Positions 25,801 to 31,975 of a stretch of DNA of 64,000 bases are shown piece after piece; position 1 is the stretch's first letter; each line of letters starts with the position of its first letter. The DNA lies in NCBI RefSeq assembly GCF_027172205.1, contig NC_070604.1, positions 75,553,023 to 75,617,022 on the forward strand. The letters run 5' to 3'. Both the position numbers and the translations under genes were made by a program. The stretch comes from Podarcis raffonei (lineage: Eukaryota > Chordata > Lepidosauria > Squamata > Lacertidae). Under the pieces are notes generated by a model, which worked only from the letters and a program-made list of their open reading frames with translations, had not been told where the DNA came from and did not search any database.

Positions 25801-26819
25801 GAAAATGGTGGCTCTTATGTGTCTTTGCCTATTACTTCTTCCTAATGGCATGTGAATAATGGCTGTTCATTTGGCACAAAACACCAAATTCAGGGACTCC
25901 ATCTACTTGGTACTGCTTCTTGGAAAATGTGTGGAAAATATCCTTCATGAAACTGAATGGCTTAGATCCAGAGATGCCTTGCTCAAGTTGAAATATACAT
26001 TTCTACTTGTGCATGACTGCCCCAACAAATTCTCCTAATTTCTATGTGTTGCTGCAGACTCCCAGACCCCATCATGTGCCTCAACTCTCAAGATTGATTT
26101 TGGGGGGCAGAGGTGATACAATAGAGTGGGCAAGAGGGGTGCAGAAAACCCTACTGTAGTTGGAAGGGAGCCAGGAAACCCCACTGGCTGTGTAGAATTC
26201 TTCTCTGGATCCAGTCCAACAAAATTTCAAATCAAACTGTCTGCAAATATCCAAAGTGAGAATCTGAATGCCATAGGGATGCCATATATAAGCTGCTCTG
26301 AATTTTCTTAGGGAGTAGTAGGGTATAAATGCAACAAACAATAATAACAAAGCATTTTTAGTAGTTTTTCAGCTTGCTAGCTGAATCCTAATTTCCAACA
26401 AGGAGAACCAAAATATAAATACATTTTAGCCAACTAAGTTGGTGCTCTAAAAGGGGGAGCTCCTTACACCACAAATTAATTTGACCAATTGATGCCAACC
26501 CTCAATTTGATCTACATACATATCCCTCCACTTTCCTTGATGCATTTATAGTAAGGTATATTATCTATGCAGGCTAGTTTCATATTTCAGGCATGCTGTG
26601 GAAAGAAATAATTGAGCAATTATTCTCAAGACCAAGCCAAGTGAGCGAGCAGAAGCCAAGCTCCTTTTAAGCATCAGGCTACGGTTGCCAGAGCTTTAGT
26701 CCACTCTGGAAATACTTGGCCTCAATGCTACAGATATTTAAAGACCTACCTTGAGCCTCTGAGGAAATCCACAAAGCTAGCAAGATCGTCAGCCACAACA
26801 GCCAGCTCCTGTCCTGCAT
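392..26819 (-). CDS. THBS2: Thrombospondin-2, 5' part of gene (15 coding exons, continues past window start)
   Basis: THBS2 is a secreted, calcium-binding matricellular glycoprotein that forms homotrimers, binds cell receptors and matrix proteases, and restrains angiogenesis (family knowledge). The coding parts join as 25326-24770, 20944-20860, 16657-16464, 14399-14256, 13129-13033, 10839-10669, 10169-9993, 8275-8102, 7363-7236, 7091-6939, 5008-4790, 3444-3337, 2835-2676 and 510-392 after the ATG exon 26819-26750. This gives 2,556 nt, or 852 codons. Every junction is GT-AG and every phase fits. Domain order is signal peptide, TSPN/laminin-G, trimerisation segment, VWC, three TSR, three EGF, type-3 repeats. 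Type-3 wording such as [10 protein letters not shown] and EGF wording such as [12 protein letters not shown] match my memory of THBS2 rather than THBS1. About 320 C-terminal residues lie beyond the window. No stop or frameshift is seen. Confidence 0.97.
511..2675 (-). other. THBS2 intron 15
   Basis: About 2.2 kb, AT-rich. Positions about 1535-1592 (TGTAAGCTGCCTTGGATAT then taaataaataa) resemble the 3' end of a LINE on the plus strand. Otherwise I recognise nothing. Confidence 0.7.
2676..2835 (-). CDS. THBS2: THBS2 exon 15: type-3 calcium-binding repeats
   Basis: Residues 760-812. [20 protein letters not shown] and then [20 protein letters not shown], ending AVDIDGD. Acceptor CTTTTTTAGG boundary at 2835, donor GATG|GTAAAT. 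160 nt, phase 0 to phase 1. [10 protein letters not shown] matches THBS2 as I remember it. Confidence 0.96.
3337..3444 (-). CDS. THBS2: THBS2 exon 14: type-3 calcium-binding repeat
   Basis: Residues 724-759. [20 protein letters not shown] is followed by [16 protein letters not shown]. The paired DxDxDG calcium loops and DNCP/GDACD boundaries define thrombospondin type-3 repeats, which wrap around Ca2+. Acceptor GTTTTTACAG, donor GATAAA|GTAAGC. 108 nt, phase 0 at both ends. Confidence 0.96.
4380..4504 (+). repeat. LINE 3' end with (AAT)n tail
   Basis: GAGCTGCCCTGAGACCTCCG followed by a 'tataaattc' stretch and then about 25 AAT units (4427-4504, interrupted once). The 'cctgagac...tataaatt(AAT)n' pattern is a recurrent LINE 3' terminus in this window (compare about 17106-17175). 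It makes poly-Leu/poly-Ile open frames that are not genes. Confidence 0.65.
4790..5008 (-). CDS. THBS2: THBS2 exon 13: EGF module 3 and start of type-3 wire
   Basis: Residues 651-723. [20 protein letters not shown] and then [20 protein letters not shown] form the third EGF module. [20 protein letters not shown] opens the calcium-binding wire (DxDxDG-type loop). Acceptor GCTTTTTCAG, donor ATAAAA|GTAAGTAAG. 219 nt, phase 0 at both ends. Confidence 0.96.
5009..6938 (-). other. THBS2 intron 12
   Basis: About 1.9 kb. 5690-5930 is repeat-free, AT-rich and carries homeodomain-like GCTAATTAGC and TAATTATGAATAATG (candidate conserved element, see findings). 6366-6595 is a dispersed reptile repeat (see its own entry). 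Confidence 0.65.
6366..6595 (+). repeat. Dispersed reptile repeat ('aggcc...catctgctccag' family)
   Basis: The word order 'aacaggctttctggatcaga', 'catctgctccagtattttgttctcaca', 'catagatttctctaatccca' recurs in diverged form at 56490-56700 and 57795-57970. This shows a middle-repetitive family. Class not established. Confidence 0.6.
6939..7091 (-). CDS. THBS2: THBS2 exon 12: EGF module 2
   Basis: Residues 600-650, from [20 protein letters not shown] to [10 protein letters not shown]. Together with the preceding DLDE it forms a calcium-binding EGF-like module; [17 protein letters not shown] gives the aromatic/Gly core. Acceptor TTTTTTTGCAG, donor CAA|GTAAGTAC. 153 nt, phase 0 at both ends. Confidence 0.95.
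7236..7363 (-). CDS. THBS2: THBS2 exon 11: EGF module 1
   Basis: Residues 557-599. Reads [20 protein letters not shown] followed by [20 protein letters not shown], a six-cysteine EGF module with one NGT sequon. Acceptor CCTTGGCAG, donor GATGAG|GTAGACAC. 128 nt, phase 1 to phase 0. It ends with DLDE, the calcium-binding entry to the next EGF module. Confidence 0.95.
7364..8101 (-). other. THBS2 intron 10
   Basis: 738 bp between TSR3 and EGF1. I see no repeat or extra exon. Confidence 0.7.
8102..8275 (-). CDS. THBS2: THBS2 exon 10: thrombospondin type-1 repeat 3
   Basis: Residues 499-556. Reads [20 protein letters not shown] followed by [23 protein letters not shown]3 of the family has CTVTC in place of CSVTC, as here. 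Acceptor CTACTCCAG, donor AATAG|GTGAGTG. 174 nt, phase 1 at both ends, so all three TSR exons are symmetrical. Confidence 0.96.
   Translation of the reverse strand, partial: SMVDGALGLLGLHALLPVAEAFGKDLVSATAQSLSMVERHVWEMSYSMICATNRIVQ
8276..9992 (-). other. THBS2 intron 9
   Basis: 1.7 kb. About 9397-9465 is a copy of the short dispersed 'ttgatttcagtgtgacttac' repeat. 8881-8902 is a C/A homopolymer patch. The rest looks unique. Confidence 0.65.
9993..10169 (-). CDS. THBS2: THBS2 exon 9: thrombospondin type-1 repeat 2
   Basis: Residues 440-498. Contains [19 protein letters not shown] followed by [10 protein letters not shown]. The second TSR of this family carries both the CD36-binding CSVTCG motif and the (G/N)xITRIR stretch known for anti-endothelial activity. 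NIT is a glycosylation sequon. Acceptor CTTGATCAG, donor CCGA|GTAAGTG. 177 nt, phase 1 at both ends. Confidence 0.96.
10170..10668 (-). other. THBS2 intron 8
   Basis: About 0.5 kb between TSR1 and TSR2. I see nothing in it. Confidence 0.7.
10669..10839 (-). CDS. THBS2: THBS2 exon 8: thrombospondin type-1 repeat 1
   Basis: Residues 383-439. The TSR core [20 protein letters not shown] carries the WxxWxxW mannosylation motif and the CSVTCG motif that binds CD36 in thrombospondins 1 and 2. Further cysteines ([18 protein letters not shown]) match a three-disulfide TSR. Acceptor GATTTGCAG, donor CGCA|GTGAGTG. 171 nt, phase 1 at both ends, the typical exchangeable TSR exon. Confidence 0.96.
11852..11955. 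mobile_element. Degraded hAT-type MITE
   Basis: GGACTACAGCTCCCATCAGC and, further on, its inverted counterpart 'gataggagttacagttcagcaata', followed by 'ggagggtcacagg'. Same hairpin plan as the elements at 18205-18350, 45315-45420, 47735-47868 and 48396-48535. Confidence 0.6.
12231..13018 (-). mobile_element. L2/CR1-clade LINE, 3' fragment of ORF2 with (AAT)n tail
   Basis: The minus strand holds an uninterrupted frame for the C-terminal part of a non-LTR reverse transcriptase. Motifs seen are [62 protein letters not shown] and [12 protein letters not shown], typical of the L2/CR1 group thumb and C-terminal region. It is 5'-truncated and ends in (AAT)n at 12231-12260. The frame is open from about 13018 to the family's stop near 12346, suggesting a fairly young copy. 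Paralogues are at 30510-31233, 43027-43333 and 29800-29862. Confidence 0.85.
13033..13129 (-). CDS. THBS2: THBS2 exon 7: second half of VWC module
   Basis: Residues 351-382, reading [20 protein letters not shown] and then [12 protein letters not shown], with the six-cysteine spacing of the VWC C-terminal half (CxxxxC ... CCPVC). Acceptor GCACATACAG, donor CACT|GTAAGTATGG, a strong match to consensus. 97 nt, phase 0 to phase 1. An L2-like LINE fragment begins about 14 nt downstream of this exon in intron 7, leaving only a very short original intron start. Confidence 0.93.
13241..13325 (-). mobile_element. CR1 LINE 3' end
   Basis: Plus strand ATCATAGAATTGCAGAGTTG, then 'ggagggatcc', 'ccaaccctctgcaa'. 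This is the reverse complement of the classic CR1 terminus (ttggactag...cccttccaactc...attctatgat). Confidence 0.75.
13840..13880. repeat. (AAT)n microsatellite
   Basis: About 11 perfect AAT units after 'aaataaat'; probably a decayed LINE tail. Confidence 0.9.
13945..14184. mobile_element. TA-flanked MITE, mariner-like (family B)
   Basis: Begins GAGTGATACCTTGGTTCCC and ends in the inverted counterpart (reverse complement CATTGGCACCTTGGTTCCC). It is flanked by TA on both sides and about 240 bp long, with no coding capacity. The terminal word ACCTTGG parallels ACCTCGG of the family at 34256-34497, so the two may share a transposase source. Confidence 0.7.
14256..14399 (-). CDS. THBS2: THBS2 exon 6: linker and first half of VWC module
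   Basis: Residues 303-350. Begins [19 protein letters not shown], then the VWC opening [10 protein letters not shown] and [12 protein letters not shown]. The VWC (procollagen homology) module binds growth-factor-like ligands and is implicated in the anti-angiogenic action of the family. Likely N-glycosylation sequons are NKT, NQS and NNS. Acceptor ATTGTACAG, donor CCAG|GTAAGG. 144 nt, phase 0 at both ends. Confidence 0.95.
14400..16463 (-). other. THBS2 intron 5
   Basis: 2.1 kb. A likely MITE remnant covers about 14893-15225, with several GAGATCTC-like palindromes at 15035-15115. The remainder shows no recognisable element. Confidence 0.6.
14893..15225. mobile_element. Probable hAT-like MITE remnant with GAGATCTC palindromes
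   Basis: Starts near CAGGGCTGGCCTGATGACTT and ends near GACATGCCACCCCTGG. The reverse complement of the end begins ccaggggtggc, giving weak inverted ends. Similar CAGGGC(C/T)GGC starts are seen at 38121 and, more diverged, 24462. No clear TSD. Confidence 0.45.
16464..16657 (-). CDS. THBS2: THBS2 exon 5: trimerisation segment
   Basis: Residues 238-302. The segment [10 protein letters not shown] holds the cysteine pair that forms interchain disulfides in thrombospondins 1 and 2. The following heptad-like stretch ([19 protein letters not shown]) fits the short coiled coil that makes the trimer. Acceptor CCCTTCCAG, donor AAAGTG|GTAGGT. The exon is 194 nt, phase 1 to phase 0. Confidence 0.95.
17040..17175 (+). 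repeat. LINE 3' end, diverged
   Basis: GTGAACCACCCTGAGATCTA, then 'gggaggtatacaaatatgat' and a GAT-rich tail. Same 3' pattern as 4380-4504 and about 41521-41582. Confidence 0.6.
18205..18350. mobile_element. Degraded hAT-type MITE
   Basis: GGACTCCAACTCCCATCAGC is mirrored by 'tatgggagctggagtccaacca' about 40 bp later, giving a long imperfect hairpin with 'cctccagatattgctggac' at the left. Confidence 0.65.
20496..20631. mobile_element. hAT-type MITE, complete, 136 bp
   Basis: A near-perfect hairpin. It starts CAGGCATCCCCAAACTCGGC and ends in the matching inverted sequence. Flanks are GCCTAAAC (20488-20495) and GCCTAAGC (20632-20639), an 8-bp target duplication with one mismatch, which is the hAT signature. 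No coding capacity; it depends on a transposase elsewhere. A 136-bp sister lies at 30861-30996. Confidence 0.88.
20860..20944 (-). CDS. THBS2: THBS2 exon 4: end of N-terminal domain
   Basis: An 85-nt exon, residues 210-237, reading [20 protein letters not shown] then KGC. It completes the laminin-G-like fold and its terminal cysteine. Acceptor TTCTTTGCAG, donor CCG|GTAAGAAG. It starts in phase 0 and ends in phase 1, fitting both neighbours. It was found by translating the intron, because it lies in no long open frame. Confidence 0.92.
20945..24769 (-). other. THBS2 intron 3
   Basis: 3.8 kb. An old LINE-like block fills about 21062-22930. A diverged paired repeat like that of intron 4 lies at about 23020-23310. 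Short 'ggagcttactccctggtaag' repeats lie at 23930-24012 and 24645-24725. I see no exon between exons 3 and 4. Confidence 0.65.
21062..22930 (-). mobile_element. Old LINE-like composite with a reverse-transcriptase piece
   Basis: At 21834-22025 the minus strand encodes [20 protein letters not shown] followed by SDKTE. This is the region after the YADD box in L2-like LINEs, with a decayed 'ITMQMTN' where YADDT is expected. At 21590-21660 'cttcaagggcagccccacat' parallels 'cttcaaaggtagccccacgt' of the LINE at 12770. The part beyond 22080 is not confidently assigned. Confidence 0.6.
24770..25326 (-). CDS. THBS2: THBS2 exon 3: N-terminal TSPN/laminin-G-like domain
   Basis: Encodes residues 24-209, nearly all of the N-terminal heparin-binding laminin-G-like domain. 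Recognisable stretches include [30 protein letters not shown] and [12 protein letters not shown]. In this family the domain binds heparan sulfate, integrins and lipoprotein receptors. Acceptor CCTTTGCAG precedes 25326. Two overlapping donors exist at the 3' end. CGG|GTAGGT (24770) is chosen because exon 4 then opens in phase 0 with Gly-Leu-Leu-Gln, matching the family. The exon is 557 nt, the usual large second coding exon. Confidence 0.95.
25405..25530 (+). mobile_element. MIR-like (CORE) SINE fragment
   Basis: 'tttcacagatggagtaaact' and 'ttgttcaaggccagccagct' match the conserved MIR core order (cacagatgagg ... gcccaaggtcacacagct). Ancient and diverged. Confidence 0.55.
25650..25775 (-). mobile_element. 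tRNA-derived SINE remnant (second SINE family)
   Basis: 'gagattgaaccagggacca' is the reverse of a B-box-like TGGTCCCTGGTTCAATCTC, followed by a short A-box side. Same family as 31655-31795, 48537-48760, 49370-49480 and 52926-53110. Confidence 0.6.
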
Positions 26820-26824
26820 AATGC
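26750..26824 (-). CDS. THBS2: THBS2 exon 2: start codon and signal peptide
   Basis: Acceptor TTTTTTCATAG precedes 26824 and donor CTCAAG|GTAGGT follows 26750. ATG is at 26819-26817, with A at position -3. Residues 1-23 read [20 protein letters not shown] then EAQ: a charged N-terminus, a hydrophobic Leu/Ile/Trp core and small residues before cleavage. This is a textbook secretory signal, as required for an extracellular protein. The exon ends in phase 1, and the split codon makes Asp with exon 3. Confidence 0.93.
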
Positions 26825-29153
26825 CTATGAAAAAAGCAAGATGTGCACATTGTTGATACTTTTGTCTGTTTTTAAATTTCCCCATGTCTCCCACAACCTT
26901 ACAACAGAAGCAACTATTTTGAAAGCAAATGTTGGTTCTGTCAGATGCTATTTTATTATGTCACCTATTTCTAAATCGTCCTTCATCAATTAATTGCCAT
27001 TCTATATTTATGTTTCACTGTTGTATTTTTTAACTTGCAAACCACTCAGAAAACTTTCACTGTTGTGTGGTAGACGAAGATTAAAAATCAACCCATCAAT
27101 GGGGCATTTTTTATGAATCCTGGTATACACTGCAAACAGGACATTTATTATTTCTGACAATGCCTCTATATGTGTGAGAACCCAGGTGCTTGATCCTGGC
27201 TTGACTATGATAACATTAGTGAAAGCACACGCTTTAAATGCACAGTGCGGTGGAGGGGGGAGGCTCAAGTGTTTAATATCCTTCCTAATAAATTCAAGGA
27301 AATATATATGATACAACCAGAATTGTCTTCAGAAGTTTTCCATGAGACGTCTGGGCTCTCAGATAGTCTACTAGTTATTGCATCTCTTAAATCCACTTTT
27401 GGCAAGCCATAGAGCTACATTCTTGAAAGATAATGGTATTTCCAGCAGCATTTCACATGTAATTTAACTTATATATTAAGCTACAATAGCAAATTCCAGT
27501 CTCTCCCTGTCTCAGTCACACTCATTCACACATACATACTCTCTTACTGCTGGAAAGACAGAGACAGCCTGCTTCTCTATACCAATTGTGTCACATCAAG
27601 ATGAAGTGATGTTGCGTCTCCAATCCAATCTCCACTTACCTGAGAGTAAACCTCATTGTATTCCACAGCATTTACATCTGAGTAACACTATTAGAACTGC
27701 AGCCCAACTCTTAGAAAAGTCAGTGGGATTTACTTCTGAGTAAACAAGCACAGGGATGGGCTACACATCTGTCTTGTGTCTGAATGGACTCAGGAGAGTA
27801 GACCTAGCCCTCTGCTGGATACATTTCTTGATGATTTCTATACACCCAAACTTCTTGAAGAGATGCAAACTTAAATCTCACGACCTGCCCTAGCCAAAAT
27901 TATAGGTTCGCAGCTGCAATCCAGAGTAGATTCACTAGGTGTCCCATTGAACTAGGGGGAATTTGTTTCTGGGTAAATCTCCCCCATCCACAGCTTGCAT
28001 CATTATCTGCTGCACTTTCCCAAAGAAGACACCAAAACTGGGTATTTTTGTGCAAGGTGAATATTTCCAGAAGTGGGATTGTGCACATAATTAATTCCTC
28101 TGCTTAATTATGGTTGGATTGTATGTGTTACGGGCTACAAGGATCACACCGTACTTTGAAGTCACCTTATCAACCCATGCCCTTATCATAAGAAAATCAG
28201 TGCCATCCCTAGACACAGAAAGTCTACAATGATGCTATATAGAGTGACAAAGGCCAGTTTCCCCTTAGGAAGCTCCCATAACTCTCGCAGGGGTTTGTAC
28301 ATGAGAACTTCCTCGTGACAGTGCCCCAAAGGAGTTCTTGCATCTTAGCCTTGAACATTTTTTCTGGAAGCTATCTAGGATTGCATCATACAATGCACTA
28401 GATATTGATCAGACTATGCATTGGCCCCTGTCCTGTCAAGCTGCTGTGAGCATTTACATTTTTGTGTGTGTTCCCAGCTGCCATTCCTGACAACGGGGCT
28501 TGCACAGGAAAACTTCCCAGTGGTGGATGGTGCCCTTTCTTCATCCTAAAGATCTACTCCCTTTTTGAGCCCAAGTCAAAAAAAGCTTTCTTTAGAAGGA
28601 AAAATTAGGGAATGAATGGGAAAAAATCGGAGAAACTGCCCAAAGAAAGGGGTTGAAAAGACAAGAATTGGATCCAGTGCAATCTTAATCGTCCCATTCT
28701 ATTGAATGGCATTCCCATACGATTTACTCAGAACAGACGCACTGAAATTCACGTTTGAGTTAGGTCCATTCATTTCAACGAGCCTACTCTGAGTAAAATT
28801 TAGTTGCATACCACCCGCTGAATTCAATGGCCCTTACTCCCAGGTAAACGGAGTTAGGATTACAGCCTTAGGCTCCGGTCCTAGGCACCCTTCTAGCTTG
28901 GAAAACTGCATACGTAGGATGCTTGCACTTAATCTCCTTTGAAATCAACGGGACTTTAGGTCCTGCGATCGCGCCCCCTTGATTTGGCTCCAGCCCATTT
29001 TCTTTATTATTAAGACGACCCTAGGGAGCAAGTCTCCTTTCAGTCCTTGGAGGTGGTGCTGCCTGGGTCTCTCGGGGGCGTCCCTGTGTTGACCCCCACC
29101 CATCCACCCACAATCCGGCTCCAACCTGTCCCCACTGGTCCCAGGGTCGTTAC
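26825..29153 (-). other. THBS2 intron 1
   Basis: 2.3 kb. Carries several copies of a short dispersed repeat (27640-27745, and three in a row at about 28685-28870). The end near exon 1 is CpG-rich. No other exon seen. Confidence 0.65.
28685..28870. repeat. Cluster of a short dispersed squamate repeat
   Basis: Three neighbouring units built on 'atttactcagaacagacgca', 'gcctactctgagtaaaattt' and 'cccttactcccaggtaaacg'. Single copies occur at about 9397, 17370, 23930, 24645, 27640, 32415, 39160, 58205 and 61960. Confidence 0.65.
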
Positions 29154-29335
29154 CTGGCATGCACGTCCCCCGCGATGCTCTTGAGAGCTGCCGCTTCCCA
29201 ATGCAACTCCAAGCAGGCGGCGAGTTTCCAAAGTCCCGTGGCGAGAGCGCGAAGCCAAGTCAGCTCCCTGTAAGGGCAAGTCCTCGGCCGGGGAGGTGCG
29301 CGCAAAAAACCCGCTTCGCCTCTTAGCCGGGCTGC
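29154..29335 (-). other. THBS2: THBS2 exon 1 (5' UTR, 5' end estimated)
   Basis: The 3' edge is set by the donor CCAG|GTAACG at 29154/29153. The 5' edge is placed from the TATA box. The exon is GC-rich and purine-mixed, as expected of a vertebrate 5' UTR. It contains one ATG (29160-29158), four codons upstream of and in frame with the ATG in exon 2 once the exons are joined. The first coding residues could therefore lie in this exon (see findings). Confidence 0.7.
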
Positions 29336-29362
29336 CTTTCAAAGCGGCGCTCGGCTCGCCTG

Positions 29363-29372
29363 CTTTATATAG
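29363..29372 (-). promoter_or_regulatory. THBS2: TATA box of THBS2
   Basis: The minus strand reads CTATATAAAG here, about 210 bp upstream of the exon 1 splice donor. A start site near 29335 is inferred from the usual 25-30 bp spacing. Just upstream (about 29378-29390) lies GCATGCGCGAGG, resembling an NRF1 half site. A CpG-rich stretch of roughly 28930-29500 surrounds the promoter. No transcript data are available, so the start site is an estimate. Confidence 0.75.
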
Positions 29373-29799
29373 GCTCCTCGCGCATGCGAGGCCTGTCAAT
29401 CAGCCAGCGGAGGAAACGCTCTTGGAAGGCGTCCCTCCGCGGCAATGACATAATTCCCCATTCCGAGCGGACAATTTGCTCGCTCGCCTACCTGGAAGGC
29501 GAGCCCACATCCAGCCACATCCTGAACCACAAAAATCCCCCCTCCCCAATTTGGCAGCTCTTCGTCTGGGGAAGGGGAGGAGCGAGAGGGAGAAAGGAAT
29601 GAGGCATGGTCACACCTCCTCCCCATTCCTAAACACTTGGGAGGAATTTGGGTGTTTGGGTTTTTTTTGCCTTCGTTTTCATCCAGCGATTTGATGATCC
29701 CGTTGGATTTCCTGGTGGGACAAAACGGGTCCAGATTCTGGATGGCCGCTTGGAGAAGAAGCAAAGGATGAATGCTGAGGAACAGAGAGTTACAAAGTA
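29373..29799 (-). promoter_or_regulatory. THBS2 upstream proximal region
   Basis: CpG-rich to about 29500, then G/C-rich with runs of C and A. Contains CGCATGCGAGG next to the TATA box and GACATAATTCCCCATTCC near 29445. No repeat is recognised before 29800, so this is likely the native proximal promoter. Confidence 0.5.
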
Positions 29800-29862
29800 A
29801 TAATAATAATAATAATTTTATTATTTATACCCCGCCCATTTGGCTGGGTTTCCCCAGCCACT
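29800..29862 (-). mobile_element. L2-like LINE, extreme 3' end
   Basis: (AAT)n then 'ttattatttataccccgccc', 'tttggctgggtttccccagccactct', identical in plan to the terminus at 12231-12310 and 30455-30555. Confidence 0.8.
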
Positions 29863-29924
29863 CTTCACCCAAAGCTGAAGAAGTGCCTTATAGGCCAACT
29901 CCCCATCCCTACTTCTTAGTGTAG

Positions 29925-30145
29925 AAAATTTTATGCATTTATTGCATTTTTAATCCCACCTTTTCCCCTTCAAGTTGCTCCAGGTGGCATACGTGGTTCT
30001 CCTCAATTAATCCTGTGAGGGAGGTCAGGCTGAGAAGCAGCGACTGACCTGAGGTCACCCAGTGAGTTTCATGGCTGGGTGGGGATTTGAACTGTAGTCT
30101 TCCAGGTCCCATTCCAGCACACTAACCACTGCACTATACTGGCTC
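29925..30145 (-). mobile_element. MIR/CORE-type SINE
   Basis: 'cctgtgagggaggtcaggct', 'gacctgaggtcacccagtga', 'ggggatttgaactgtagtct' and 'cactaaccactgcactatac' are the reverse complement of a tRNA-headed SINE with the conserved CORE order. Diverged by perhaps a fifth; old. Confidence 0.65.
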
Positions 30146-30452
30146 TCCACACGGAAGCTACAGCAGCTTGTGCCAACGTAGTGCCCTCAAGATGGGGCTA
30201 GTGGGAGTTGTAGTCTAAAAACTCTGGAGGGCACCAGGTTGGCGCAGATGGATTGAGCATTCCCAAATCCTTACAGATGGCTGCCCAGCCTTTGCTGGAA
30301 GATCTCCAGCAAGGAAGAGCTTTACATTCTTCTGCCACACAGCTGCACACAGGAAGTGGGAATAAATCCTCATTTCCTCCATGGGTACAGCACATAACCA
30401 AGCACAGCTTCCTTACCCCCCACCCCAGGAGGAGAGAGAGTCAGTCTCAGGA

Positions 30453-30454
<2 letters not shown>

Positions 30455-30510
<56 letters not shown>
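30455..30510. repeat. (ATT)n microsatellite (LINE tail)
   Basis: About 18 perfect ATT units, forming the 3' tail of the LINE that follows. It creates poly-Ile/poly-Tyr open frames that are not genes. Confidence 0.95.
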
Positions 30511-30511
<1 letters not shown>

Positions 30512-31233
30512 TTGTACCCCACACATCTGGCTGGGTTTCCCCAGTCACTCTGGGTGGCTTATAGCATATCTTTAAAATATAATAAAAATATCAGACAATA
30601 ACCTCTTGATACAGGGCTGCCTTCAGATGTCTTCTAAAAGTTGTGTAATTCTTTATCTCCTTAACATCTGAAGGGAGGGTGTTCCACAGGGCAGGTGCCA
30701 CTACCAAGAAGGCCCTCTGCCTGATTCCCTGTAACTTCGCTTCTCACAGTGAGGGAACCAACATAAGACCTTTGGAGGAGGACCTCAGTGTCTGGGTTGA
30801 ATGATGGAGGTGGAGATGCTCCTTGAGGTATACTGGGCCAAAGCCGTTTAGGGTTTAAAACAGGCATAGGCAAACTCGGCCCTCCAGATGTTTTGGGACT
30901 ACAACTTCCATCATCCCTAGCTAACAGGACCAGTGGACAGGGATGATGGGAGCTGTAGTCCCAAAACATCTGGAGGGCCGAGTTTGCCTATGCCTGGTAT
31001 AAAAGGTCAGCACCAACACTTTGAATTGTGCTCGGAAACGTACTGGGAGCCAGTGAAGATCCTTGAGGACCGGTGTTATATGGTCCCGGTGTCTGCTCCC
31101 AGTCACCAGTCTAGCTGCCTCATTCTGGATTAGTTGCAGTTTCCAAGTCACCTTCAAAGGTAGCCCCACGTGGAGCGCATTGCAGTTGTCCAAGCAGGAG
31201 AAAACCAATGCATGTACCACTCTGGCAAGACAG
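30511..31233 (-). mobile_element. L2/CR1-clade LINE, 3' fragment, interrupted by a hAT MITE
   Basis: Homologous over its length to 12267-12850. Encodes MVHALVFSCLDNCNALHVGL and then LQLIQNEAARLVTG on the minus strand. It is interrupted at 30861-30996 by a MITE. 5'-truncated near 31233. Confidence 0.85.
30861..30996. mobile_element. hAT-type MITE nested in LINE, 136 bp
   Basis: Hairpin starting CAGGCATAGGCAAACTCGGC with the matching inverted end. Flanks are GTTTAAAA (30853-30860) and GTATAAAA (30997-31004). The unfilled site is preserved in the related LINE at 12608-12620 (TTTAGGGCTTTAAAGGTCAG), which confirms both boundaries. Confidence 0.9.
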
Positions 31234-31654
31234 AGTGGTCATCTTTCTAAGTTCTTTCTTTGCATATAGGAAAGACTAAGTTAGGTACTGTACTTGTTCT
31301 TGAAGAACAGCTGCCTACCTGAGCCCTGCACTCATCCACTGTACAAAGGTGATGCTGGTGGGTGCAGGATGGGGGAAGAACATCAGACTGTTGCTAGACA
31401 TTACTGTAGGATCCTGTGAGTTCATCCTGTTCACACAAGGACCTTCCACTTGCACTGGCTGCCCATCTACTCCTGAGCCAAGTCTAAGGTCCATGACCAT
31501 TTTGCTGGATACAGCCCAGTGACTTCTACCTCTCTGTTCTCTGCTTTTGATGCTCATTTTATGCAGTGTTTGTTAATAATAAAAAATGTTGTTGTTTTTT
31601 TTTAAAAAAGTTCCCAGGATGGAGAGGCATTTCCACACACCATTTACAAAATTG

Positions 31655-31795
31655 TCCACACTGACTGGCAGCAGCTCTCCAATGTTTCAGACACAAGAGA
31701 CATTCCCAGCATTGCCTGGAGATGCCGGGGATTGAACCTGTGACCTTCTCCATGCAAACATTCTATTACTGAGCTACGGTCCTTCCCCAGTCACC
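31655..31795 (-). mobile_element. tRNA-derived SINE (second family)
   Basis: 'gctctccaatgtttcagaca', 'ggagatgccggggattgaac', 'ctattactgagctacggtcc': the reverse complement shows an A-box-like GTAGCTCAGTAATAG and a B-box-like GGTTCAATCCC. Confidence 0.7.
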
Positions 31796-31917
31796 CATAC
31801 AAGTACGAAGGAGCCTTTGGACAGGATGATGCAGCCAGCCACATTGTTATTTACAACTGAACATGAGGAGGGGGCATTCAGAAGCAAGTGCAGAGGTAGG
31901 TATTATATGTCCATTGC

Positions 31918-31919
<2 letters not shown>

Positions 31920-31971
<52 letters not shown>
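31920..31971. repeat. (GA)n microsatellite
   Basis: 26 perfect GA dinucleotides. Gives Arg-Glu / Leu-Ser open frames that are not genes. Confidence 0.97.

Positions 31972-31972
<1 letters not shown>

Positions 31973-31975
<3 letters not shown>

Larger units (their letters stand above)
25327..26749 (-). other. THBS2 intron 2
   Basis: 1.4 kb with a MIR-like SINE (25405-25530), a tRNA-type SINE remnant (25650-25775) and a LINE-tail-like end near 26300-26350. The rest looks unique. Confidence 0.65.

Noticed and set aside
392-26819. Assignment as THBS1 instead of THBS2
   Set aside because: The type-3 and EGF wording ([28 protein letters not shown] then DNCP) agrees with THBS2 as remembered; THBS1 differs at these points (for example NCPLEHNPDQ).
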